Positions 8,460-18,100 of a stretch of DNA of 48,736 nt are shown piece by piece. The notes beneath the pieces were generated by a model that was not told where the DNA came from, did not search any database, and worked only from the letters and a program-made list of their open reading frames with translations. The position numbers and the translations under genes were made by a program. Position 1 is the first letter of the stretch. Every line of letters begins with the position of its first letter. The DNA comes from CAZMRF01 sp964568735 (GTDB lineage Bacteria > Acidobacteriota > Polarisedimenticolia > JACPZX01): positions 1 to 48,736 of the forward strand of contig CAZMRF010000035.1 in NCBI GenBank assembly GCA_964568735.1, read 5' to 3'.

Positions 8460-9257
8460 TCAGGCCTCCAGGAGGTACTCACGTCGCGAGACCACCCAGC
8501 TCCCCAGGGCGACGAGGGCGGTCGGAACGATCAGCAGCGTGATGATGGCCAGGGGCACGGGGGCGATCTGCGAGGCCGTGAGGGCTTCGAAGATCCTGAG
8601 GACGCCGCGCTGAGCCGAGGGGTGCGGCAGCAGGCTCAGCAGGTAGTGGAGGATCGTGAAGTTGTGGATGTAGCCGGGGAGGTAGGTGACGAAGATCTCC
8701 CAGGGGACCGCGAAGATGATGCCCCACAGCAACGGGCGCTTCAGGACTGTTCCGAAGGCCCCGAAGAGAGCACAGTAGGCCAGCGTCCCCAGGACCAGTA
8801 TCCCGAGATCCAGGAGGATGACGCCGGTGTGGCGGAAGGCTTCCGAAGGCGGATCGAGCGTGCTCAGCACCACGAAGGTCAGGGCGGCTGAAGGCACGAT
8901 CAGGACCACGCAGGCCAGCGTGCCGGCGATGTACTTGCCGAGGTAGATGGTCATCCTCGGGATGGGCCTGACGAAGAGGTAGGTAATCGTCTTGTCGTCG
9001 ACCTCTTCGCGGATGAAGGAAGTCGCGTAGAAGAGCGGCAGGAAGATCAGGTAACCGTGGATGTAGGCCGATTCGAAGAGCTCGGAGGCCAGCCCGAATC
9101 CCGTGAAGCCCGAGGCGTTCTCGCTCACCCTCGCAACGGCCACGCCGAGCAGGGAGAACGCCGGAGGCGCCAGGGCGAGGATGGCCATGACGAGCGTCTT
9201 GCGGTTCCGCAGCATCAGCCGGAATGAAAGTCCGACGACGGCCTTGAGTGGCTCCAT
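8460..9257 (-). CDS. ABC-2 type transporter permease (second pair)
   Basis: This 265-residue protein has about six hydrophobic segments and the usual ABC-2 permease layout. An N-terminal cytoplasmic helix leads into the first TM (LVMAILALAPPAFSLLGVAVA), with FIREEVDDKTITYLFVRPIPRMTIYLGKYIAG after the second. That last stretch is the typical loop in which the permease contacts its ATPase. The ATG at 9257 overlaps the stop of the preceding ATPase gene (ATGA), so the two are translationally coupled and form one exporter. The substrate is not identifiable. The gene ends at 8460, about 180 bases before the GT39 start. Confidence 0.85.
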   Translation of the reverse strand: MEPLKAVVGLSFRLMLRNRKTLVMAILALAPPAFSLLGVAVARVSENASGFTGFGLASELFESAYIHGYLIFLPLFYATSFIREEVDDKTITYLFVRPIPRMTIYLGKYIAGTLACVVLIVPSAALTFVVLSTLDPPSEAFRHTGVILLDLGILVLGTLAYCALFGAFGTVLKRPLLWGIIFAVPWEIFVTYLPGYIHNFTILHYLLSLLPHPSAQRGVLRIFEALTASQIAPVPLAIITLLIVPTALVALGSWVVSRREYLLEA

Positions 9258-10213
9258 CAGCGCACCAGGTAATCGAAGACGGCCTGGAGATTGTCGTCGG
9301 CCGTGATCATGGAGTCGATCTTCAGCCCGCGGTCGATGACGAGTGCGGGCAGCTTGGAGTAGAAGGCGTCGGGCCGGATGGTCTCCACGATGATCCCTCC
9401 GCCGTCCACCCGGATCCCCTGCACGTCCTCCCAGCCCACGAGGGCCCCGGCCAGCTCCCGCACCTGGGGGGTCTCCAGGAAGATCCGGTGGGGATGCTCG
9501 TCGATCAGGTCGCGGATCTCGTGGACGTCTCCCTCGGCCACGATCCTGCCGTTGGCCACGAGGAGGATCGATCGGGTCATGGATTCCACCTCGTGGAGGA
9601 TGTGGCTCGAGACGATCACCGTCCCACCCGCGGCCCCCAGCTCGCGGATGAGCCGGATCGTCGTGATCCTCGCCAGCGGGTCCATCCCCGAGAGCGGCTC
9701 GTCGAGGATCAGCACACGTGGCTCGTGCACGATGGCCTGCGCCAGCTTGACCTTCTGCCGCATCCCTTTGGAGTAGCCCCCGATCTTGCGGTCCTTGTGC
9801 TCGAGGAGGTTGACCTGCTCGAGAGCCGCGAGAGCGCGCCGTCGCGCCTCGGCGGGGGCGTAGCCGTTCATGCGGGCCAGGGAGGTCACGAAGGCGAGGC
9901 CCGTGAGGAACTCGTAGAAGGCATCCTGCTCGGGGCAGAACCCGAGCTGGCGCAGGACGTCGGGGTTGTCCCAGACCTGCTGGCCAAGGAGCGTGAGAGA
10001 GCCGCGGCTTGGCTTGAGCTGGCCCGTGATCAGCTTCAGCAGAGTGGACTTGCCGGCGCCATTAGGGCCGAGCAGGCCCGTGACGCCCGGGCCGATGTCC
10101 AGGTTCACGTCGTTGATCCCGATCACCTGGCCGTACCAGCGCGACAGGCCGCGGCAGGTCAGGACCGCGCCCGGGACGGGAGGCGCCACGGGGCCAGGGC
10201 CGTTGCCGTTCAC
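9257..10213 (-). CDS. ABC transporter ATP-binding protein (second pair)
   Basis: This 318-residue ABC ATPase has Walker A GPNGAGKST near residues 49-57, the signature YSKGMRQKVKLAQAI, and Walker B VLILDEPLSGMDP. The C-terminal extension of about 90 residues is common in ATPases of ABC-2 exporters. The start is placed at GTG 10213 because it overlaps the stop of the upstream permease as GTGA. Longer readings begin inside the permease in another frame and show no homology. It pairs with the permease that follows through an ATGA overlap. Confidence 0.88.
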   Translation of the reverse strand: MNGNGPGPVAPPVPGAVLTCRGLSRWYGQVIGINDVNLDIGPGVTGLLGPNGAGKSTLLKLITGQLKPSRGSLTLLGQQVWDNPDVLRQLGFCPEQDAFYEFLTGLAFVTSLARMNGYAPAEARRRALAALEQVNLLEHKDRKIGGYSKGMRQKVKLAQAIVHEPRVLILDEPLSGMDPLARITTIRLIRELGAAGGTVIVSSHILHEVESMTRSILLVANGRIVAEGDVHEIRDLIDEHPHRIFLETPQVRELAGALVGWEDVQGIRVDGGGIIVETIRPDAFYSKLPALVIDRGLKIDSMITADDNLQAVFDYLVR

Positions 10214-11049
10214 GTGACGACCTCCACCGCCCGCACCTTGAAGCGGAGGATCAGTGCCGAGACGGCGACGAAGCCGGTCAGCATCACGACGGCCAGGAGC
10301 CCGTGCTCGCCTGAATCGCTCGTGCCGCCGAAGAAGACGTAGGTGAGCATCTTGAGCTCCTCGACGACGGACACCGTGATGACGCCGGTCTGCCGCGTGA
10401 TGGTGGCGTAGAAGGCGCCGAAGACCGTGCTGAGGACGATCATCGCGAAGAGCATGACGCCGACGAAGCGGCTGCTCTTGCTGAGCGAGGAGAGCGCGAG
10501 GACGATCATCGCCCATGAGACCGACGCGATCAGCGAGTAGCCGATGACCGCGAAGGGAATCCACCAGTAGGCCGCGAGGAATGCGAAGTCCGAGGAAAGC
10601 CCGAGCTCGAGCGCGAAGAGCAGCAGGCAGGGGACGAGCGTGACGCCCAGGAGGAAAGTGACGAGAATCGCCAGCTTCCCCACGACGTAGTCGATCTTGG
10701 TGAGAGGCTTGGAGAGGTAGAGCTGGATGGCGTTCCATCTAAGGTCATTGGCGATGAGGCCCGTGCCGGGGTAGATGCCCAGGATCAGGAACCAGAAGAG
10801 CTGGATCTCCATCAGGTTCCTGAACAGCGTGTTGTCGATCTTCACGAACTGCTGATCGGGAAACTGGTGCGAGAACCAGATCTGGAAGCCGAAGACCACG
10901 GGCGGGAAGAAGGTGAGCGTGAGCATGACCAGGAAGATGCGCTTCGCGAGGAGCTGCTGGATGCCCGACCGCGTGATGGTCCACCAGCGCAGGGCGTGGG
11001 AGGAGAGGAGGCCCCGGTAGGGCCGGTAGGACTGATCGTAGATGGGCAT
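10210..11049 (-). CDS. ABC-2 type transporter permease (first pair)
   Basis: This 279-residue polytopic protein starts with MPIYDQSYRPYRG, a soluble N-terminal motif seen in a subgroup of ABC-2 permeases. About six TM segments follow; LRWNAIQLYLSKPLTKIDYVVGK forms the coupling region after TM2. It sits five bases downstream of its ATPase and overlaps the next ATPase by four bases (GTGA), so all four ABC genes form one tightly packed operon. Having two different ATPases and two different permeases suggests a heteromeric complex or two related exporters. The cargo is unknown. Confidence 0.85.
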   Translation of the reverse strand: MPIYDQSYRPYRGLLSSHALRWWTITRSGIQQLLAKRIFLVMLTLTFFPPVVFGFQIWFSHQFPDQQFVKIDNTLFRNLMEIQLFWFLILGIYPGTGLIANDLRWNAIQLYLSKPLTKIDYVVGKLAILVTFLLGVTLVPCLLLFALELGLSSDFAFLAAYWWIPFAVIGYSLIASVSWAMIVLALSSLSKSSRFVGVMLFAMIVLSTVFGAFYATITRQTGVITVSVVEELKMLTYVFFGGTSDSGEHGLLAVVMLTGFVAVSALILRFKVRAVEVVT

Positions 11050-11054
11050 CGAAG

Positions 11055-11987
11055 CTATCCCTCACCCTGATCGAGCCCCACGGCCCGCGCGAAGATCTCC
11101 TCGAGGCTGGGGACGCGCCGCTTCAGGTGCCGGACCTGGACGCCCGCCTCGCCTGCGGCCCTGAAGACGGCCTCGGAGCCCATTCCATTGTGCAGCGCTA
11201 CCTCCAGGAGCCCGTCGTTCATGGGCTTCCAGGTCGCGCCCTGCCCGGTGACCGCGGCCGCGAAGCGATCCCTCTCTTCGGCGTCTCCCTTGAGGCGCAC
11301 CTCGAAGAGGTTTGCGATGGCCTTCTCTAGCTCGGCGATGGGGCCCTGGCGGACGACCTTCCCCTTCGAGAGCATCACGACCGACGTGCAGGTCTCCTCG
11401 ACGTCCCGGAGGATGTGGCTCGAGAGGACGACGTTGACACCCTTCCTGCGCGAGAGGTCGCGGATGAGCTGGAGCATCTCGATGCGCCCCTTCGGATCCA
11501 GCCCATTCGTGGGCTCGTCGAGGAAGACCAGCCTCGGCCCATGGACCAGAGCCTGCGCCAGCTTCACCCGCTGCTTCATCCCGGTGGAGTAGGTCTCGAC
11601 GGGCCGGTAGCGTGCCTCTCCGAGGCTTGCGTAGTAGAGCGCCTCGTGGGCCCTCTGGATGGCCTCGGTCCTCGGCATCCCGCAGAGCTCGCCGGCGTAG
11701 GTGCAGAGCTGAACGGCGTTCATGCCGGGGATATGACAGTCGACCTCGGGCATGTACCCGATGGCCTGGCGCACGTCGAGCGGCCTCGTGGCCACGTCCA
11801 TGTCGAGGACGCGGGCGGTGCCGGAGGTGGGCTTGAGGAATCCGAGCAGGACTTTGAGCAGCGACGTCTTGCCGGCGCCGTTCGGGCCCAGCAGCCCCAT
11901 CGCCCCGTCGGAGAAGGCGGCCGTGGCTCCGTCGAGGGCGCGATTGCGACCGTAGAGAAGGGTGATGTTGTCGACCTGGATGATCAT
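11055..11987 (-). CDS. ABC transporter ATP-binding protein (first pair)
   Basis: This 310-residue ABC ATPase has Walker A GPNGAGKTS (residues 34-42), the signature TYSTGMKQRVKLAQALV, Walker B LVFLDEPTNGLDP and the switch-histidine segment VVLSSHIL. The C-terminal accessory region (KGDAEERDRFAAAV onward) is typical of ATPases serving ABC-2 permeases. It is the first gene of the four-gene ABC operon. A 140-base gap separates it from the end of the large TamB/Omp85 gene, which runs in the same direction, so readthrough from that gene is possible. Confidence 0.88.
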   Translation of the reverse strand: MIIQVDNITLLYGRNRALDGATAAFSDGAMGLLGPNGAGKTSLLKVLLGFLKPTSGTARVLDMDVATRPLDVRQAIGYMPEVDCHIPGMNAVQLCTYAGELCGMPRTEAIQRAHEALYYASLGEARYRPVETYSTGMKQRVKLAQALVHGPRLVFLDEPTNGLDPKGRIEMLQLIRDLSRRKGVNVVLSSHILRDVEETCTSVVMLSKGKVVRQGPIAELEKAIANLFEVRLKGDAEERDRFAAAVTGQGATWKPMNDGLLEVALHNGMGSEAVFRAAGEAGVQVRHLKRRVPSLEEIFARAVGLDQGEG

Positions 11988-12127
11988 GAGGGCGCCCGAT
12001 CCTGCCTCCCTATACGGCCTCTCGCGAGGCAGGGTTCCTGTGGGAAGGCCGTGCGGATATTACCGCAGGCGCGCCGAAGCCTGCTTGGAAGCCTGCCCGC
12101 GCTGTGGCTTGCCGGGGTCGCCGGAGG

Positions 12128-15100
12128 TCAGAAGGCCGATCCGATGCTCAGGAAGATCTCGTAGAGGCTCTCCTCGCGGCTCTTGTCCACGCTGAAGCCC
12201 TGCCCCAGGTCGAACTCCTCCCGCCCGAAGCGGCGGTCCATCTTGCGGCCCACCTCGAGCCGGATCGGGCCCACCGGGGTGTCGAGGCGGAGCCCGGCTC
12301 CGAGCGTGTGCCGCAGCCCGTCCTGGATCGCCACGGGGCAGGTGCGTTCGTTCATGGGGACGCTCGGGTTGGTGGTCGGGTCGAGGTTGTAGGCGCAGTC
12401 ACCGATCCGCGAGACCTCGCTCGTGATGATCTCCGTGCCCCCCGCCCTGAAATCGTGCACTGAAAAAAAAGTATTGCCGAGGTCGTAGAAGAGGACGCCC
12501 TTGAGGGCTCTGAAGATGGGGAACCTCACTTCGCCATTAAGGAGGATCTGGAACTCACCGCCGACGGGCTCCTCCGACGTGAAGTCCAGCGGGCCGGCCT
12601 CGTCCACCTTGAAGCCGCGCAGCGTGTTGTCGCCACCTGAGAAAAAGCGTGCCGTGAGCGGAACCGCCAGCGTGCCGCCAAAAGGCTCCTCGTGGCCGAG
12701 CCGTGCGGCGAGGCCGAACACGATCCCGCCTCGGGTGGCGAAGTAACGCGAGCCGCGGAGGTAGAGCTTGGCGAAGGTGTCCTGCGAGCCGAAGATCTCC
12801 GAGTACATCCCGAGATCCGCGGTGGCGAAGCTGCCCCGGGTCGGCGCCACGATGTCGTCCCTCGTGTCCCTCGCGAGTGAGCCTCCCGCCTGGCCCAGGC
12901 GCACGGCCTCGTCGAGGATCTCCTGGTCCTCGTCGTCGAGCGTTGTCGCCGGATCGATCTCGACGGAGAGCAGGTCGACGTCGGACAGCTCGTAGCGGCC
13001 CAGGGCTGTCAGCCGGGAGGTCAGCTTTTTCCTGAACTGGATGCCGGCGCTCGTGCGCCTCACGTCGAAGGACTCCCGCTCCTCCTCCTCCCACGCGGCC
13101 GTCAAGGTCCCCTCGAAGGGGACGCCGAAGAGCCGGCGATCGGTGAGGCTGGCCTGGGCGCGGCGGTTGACGCTGCTGGCGCGCGCGAGCAGGGAGACGG
13201 CCCTTCCGGTTCCGAAGACGTTGCTGTGGCCCACGTGCACCAGTTCCTGGAGCTGCTCCTCGGTGTCGTAGCCCACGCCGAAGCCCGTCACGATGGGATC
13301 CCCTTCCACGACGCGCACGACGACCGTCGCGCGATCCGGGCTCTCGGGAAGCGTCTCGGCCCTGACGTCCACGGAGCGGAAGAGCCCCAACGCGTAGAGC
13401 TTCCTCTGGATCTCGATGAGGGCGTTGCGGCTCAAGGGGTCGCCGGGCAGCAGATCGATCTCCCGCTCGATGACCCGGTCCGCCGTTCGCTCGTTCCCGC
13501 GGATGTGGACTCGCTCCACGGTCTGCCGCGGCCCCTCCTCGATCGCGAGAACGACCCGGGCCCTCTCCGGCTCTCCGTCGACGCGGCTCTGCACGCGGAC
13601 GGTGTGGTAGCCGTTGGCATCCAGGAGATCTCGCACGCGCTCCTCGGCGGCCTGGATGACCGATGGGCGCAGGAGCGTTCCCGGCGTGATGAGCGTGGCC
13701 TCGGCCAGGCCTGCGGCCGGAAAGCTCATGGCTCCTTCGATGACGACCTCGCCGGCGCGCCAGGGCTCGCCCTCCGTGACGGGGATCTCGATCGAAGCCG
13801 TTCGCCGGTCGTCGGAGAAGGTCACGGCGGGATGGCCCACGACGACGTCGAGGTAGCCGTGGCTCAAGTAGACCGCCCGTATGGCATCCACGTCCCCCGC
13901 CAGGAGCGGAGAGAGCAGGATGCCGGAGCTGTTCCACCGATCCTCCTGCGTGCCCATCGCCCTCAGGAGCTCCTCGGCGGGAACCGAGCCGGCTCCGGAG
14001 AAGCGGATCGACTGCACGGAGACTTTTGGACCCTGATCCACCTCGTAGCGGATGCGCACCTTGCCCTGGTCCTCGATCACCTGGTTGGAGACGGTGGCGG
14101 CCGCGTAACCACGGCTCCCGAGCCGCTGCTCGATGGCCAGCTCTCCCATTGCGGCGAGGTCCTCCACGTGGGTTCCACGGAGCCACTCCTCCTGCACGTC
14201 TCTCTCGTAGGCGCTCTTTTTGCGCAGACCGTCGATCTCAAGCTGGATCTTCTCTCCAGGATCGACGATGTACTTCAGATCCACGACCTTCGACCCGTCT
14301 TCTCTCTCCCGCTCACTCTCCTCCACCCGGATGGAGGCAAGAGGGTAACCTTCCTCGGCGAGCCACTGCCGCAGCTCCTCGCGCCCCTCGAGGACGTCGG
14401 CCCGCGAGTAGAGCTTGCCGGGATGGATCCCGGCCCTCTTCCTGAGCGTGCTCTCGTCGCCCAGAGGACTTCCTTCGAAAAAGACGCGGGAGATCTCGCG
14501 CTGCGGGGAGGCCGCGCCTCCCGGGATGGGGTGGGCCGAAGCGCTGCGGGGTGGCCCGCCCCAGTAGTGGCGGAAGCGGAGATCTCCGGAGATTGAGCCG
14601 TCGCTGTCGCGCAGGCCTATGAGCTGCCAGGCGCGGCTCAGCTCGTACTCCATCTGGTAGATCTCGTCCTGGCTGGTGCCCAGGTTGTCCGAGTAGGTGA
14701 AGAAGAGGCGCGGCGAGACACGCTTTGTCAGCGTCAGGCGCGCCGTGGGATCGGCGCTCCCGTTGACGAACTGCGGAGCGAGCTGGACGGTCGTCAGTCT
14801 CAGGGCGCGGCCGACCGTGCTGGTGAGCGTATCGGACAGAGGCGCGGTCAAATACAGGGCGACGTTCTCTTCCGCCACGAGCCCCGCTCCGGCTTCGGTC
14901 CCGGAGGTCGTCTCCTGGATCTCTCCCGTCACGAGGAGGGAGACGATGTCCCGCTGGGAGAGGGAAGGCTCGGAGGAGAGCTCGAACCTCGGGTTGGAGT
15001 ACCTGCCGAGGACGCTCAGCGTGATGGTGTACTCCTTGACGTCGGCGACCGCCGAGAAGTTCAGGAGCGGATCGATCCTGTCGGGGTCGTCGAAGAGCAT

Positions 15101-18100
15101 CCCGCCGCCGGCGCTCCTGTACGTGACGTCGCGGAACCTGAAAGTCCCCCCCTCGAAGAGGCCGATCCTCCCCGTGAGCTCCGGACGGCCGAGGGTGCCC
15201 GTCACCTTGAGGTTGGCCGATCCCTCGAGCTGCGCCGACTCGTTCCTCACCAGCACGCCCGAGGGAGCGACGATGTCGACGTCCAGGCTGAAGTCGGACC
15301 CTCCCCGCCGTGCCTGCTCGTCGGGCACGACGCGCCTCCCGCCGAGCGCGCTCGTCCCCTGAAGCCCGAACTCCTTCCGGTAGACCGCTCGCACGATGTC
15401 CATGCGCCCGGCGAGGTTGACTCGGGTGCCCGCCACCGTGATCACCGTCTGGGCGTCGTAGAGGACGGCGAGAGCGGGGAAGGGCTCGGTGGACATGCCG
15501 GTGCCCGTCAGCCGGATCTCCGCCTCGGCGATCCGGAGCCCTTCGAGGCGCCCCGTTCCGCTTCCCGTCACCTTCCCTCCCGCGAAGTCGAAGGAAATCT
15601 CGTTCGCCTCGATCTTCCCCGTCGGATCCACCGTCGCCGTGATCGTGAGGCTCTCCACGGGAGAGGGCGAGCCGGGGTAGTTGAGCCTCACGCCCGAGGC
15701 GGTGAGGCGGCCGCGGTATTCGATGCGGTCCCCTTCGGCCGCGATATCGAGGTCCACCCCCGCGGTCCCGCGCGCGTCAAGCCCCGAAATCACGAGAGCA
15801 AGAAGCCCAGCGTCGAAGGTGCCCGACACTCTCCCCGTGCCGGCGCGCCCGGAGCGCAGGTCGTAGATCCCTGACATCGACAGATCCGTGCCTTGTCCGA
15901 GAAGGCGGGTTTCGTCCAGCTCGAGCTCGCCGCCTCGCATTCTCAGCGAGGGCTCGCCCGTCATCGAGAAGGTGAGGCCGGCGACCTCCAGCGACAGCCT
16001 GTGAAGGCGCGCGTCCAGCTCCGCGGACCAGGGATCTTTCAATGGGATGGTGCCTGCGAGCATGAGGTCCGCCCGTCCGCCCAGCCCGGGAAGGATCGCC
16101 TCACTGAGAAGGGGCCGGAGCTTCGCGAGGTCCAGGTCGCGCGTGGCCAGCGCGAGCGTCATCGGTGCGTCTTCTCCGGGGCCGAGCCGCACGAGGCCGG
16201 CGACGCCCAGGGAAGGGACCTCGACGTCCATCTCGAGGCCGGTGGCGCCCTCACCAGAAGAGTATTCGATCCGCGGAGCTCGCAGAGTCCCGAGGGGAAA
16301 GCCCGCCGTCGTGAGCCCCATGGCGATGCCATCTCCTGAGAATTCGATCGCACCGGGCCTCACTCTCACCTTGCCCTCGATCGTCAGGAGCCCCTCGTCC
16401 CCTTCCCGCCCGGGGGCCCAGCGGGCGAGCAGATCCCGAAGCTGCAGATCGTGAGCGGAGACGTCGATCTCCCCGACGCCCGTCTCCGGCGCCCACGATC
16501 CCGTCGCCGAGGTCTGCCCGGCCTCGGAGGTGATCTCGAGCCGATCGATGAGAAGGGTCCCGAGGCGCTCGGTGGCCTGGAGGTGGGTCTCGGTGAGATC
16601 GATCCCCACGAGGCGCCCGCCGGTCATGCGCAGGTCGAAGCGGCCCTCGCCCCCGGCGCTGTCCGCATCGTCGAGATCGAAGAGGGCGCTGCCCGTGACG
16701 GTGCCGCCTTGCATGTCATCGAGCGCCGCCGCCTCCCAGAGCGGGGAGGCAGGCATCTCCTGGAAATGCAGGTTGGCCCTGCGAAGGGGCCAGCCGGGCT
16801 GCGTGTCCAGATCGAGGCTCCCGGCCACGGTCCATCCTGCGCCGGAGAGGCTGAGCGCGTCGAAGGAGACCTTGCCGCCCGAGGCCACGAAGGGGAGGTC
16901 GGCCCGGAGGATCTCCACGGGGGTGGAGGAGTGGCGAAGGGAGAGATCCGTGCCCGTGAGCGAGCCACGAATGACGGCGGCGGAGGATCGGAGGCTCACC
17001 TGGAGCTGCCCTGCGGCGGTGCCGCTCAGCTCCTGCGCGAGCACGAGATTGGCGGCGGGCAGCAGCACGAGTGAGCGCAGCGTCGGATCGAGATCCAGCC
17101 GGGCGATGGGGATCTCCAGTTGGGCCTCCTCGCGATCCGTGAGGATCCTCCCCGACAGGCCCGCCTCCAGGCCGGGCGCGATGATGTGCCCATCGGTGAG
17201 GTGGATCTGGCCGGCTCCGATTCCGACCCGTGCCGTCGCGTGCACCTGCACGACGGGGCGGCCTCCAGGTTCCGCGCTCTCCGATGCGGCCCCCGCGGTA
17301 CCGCCCGCCTCCACCCCGGAGGCTGCCTGCTGCCCGGCCTCGATCGTGCCGCGCGCCCCGGCCGAGCCGCTCCGGCGTGATCCCGGACTGGCAGGCTCTG
17401 CGGCCACCTCGAGCGAGCCTTCCAGGCTGCCGCGCTCGTCGCCCCTCCAGCGCAGCTCCCCGGTTGCTCGCGCCAGGAGATCGGCGCGAGGGAGGCGCGG
17501 ATCGATGAGGGCGAGGACGTCCTTGTAGAGAAAGGGCCCGGCCGTCAGCTCCATGGAACCGGTGCCGTGCGGGTCGACCCGCAGGGATGCCAGCAGGGGG
17601 CCGCCGCCGGCGGGGTGGATCCACTTCGTGTCAGGGAGGACCCCCTCGGCGTCCACCTCCGCCGTGAAGATCCCCCCCTCGTATTTGAAGGTCATGCCGG
17701 CGGCCCGTGCACGGATGTCCTCGAGACATGTGGCATTGCGGACCTGCGCCCGTCCTGCCAGGACGGCGACGCCATCGCGAAGGGTGAGCGTGAGCCCTGC
17801 CTCCAGGGCGTCCGCCTTCACGGGCAGCGAACCTGCCATGGGATCGAGGGCGCCTCCCACGGCGGCGACGCGGGCCGTCATCTGGACATCTGACGGCGGG
17901 CCTTCCTCCCATCCCGCGCGCCCCGATATCTCCAGTCCGGCCCCGGTGACCTTGAACCTGGGCACCTTCAACTGCCCGTCCTCGTACTCGAACTGGAGTG
18001 TGGCGGCCTCGCCATGCAGGCGGTGATCGTCGAAGGTCAGGTCGAGACGGCCCGCGCGGGCGGTCCCCCCGGCGCAGAGGCTCGTGGCGCATGGGAAGGA

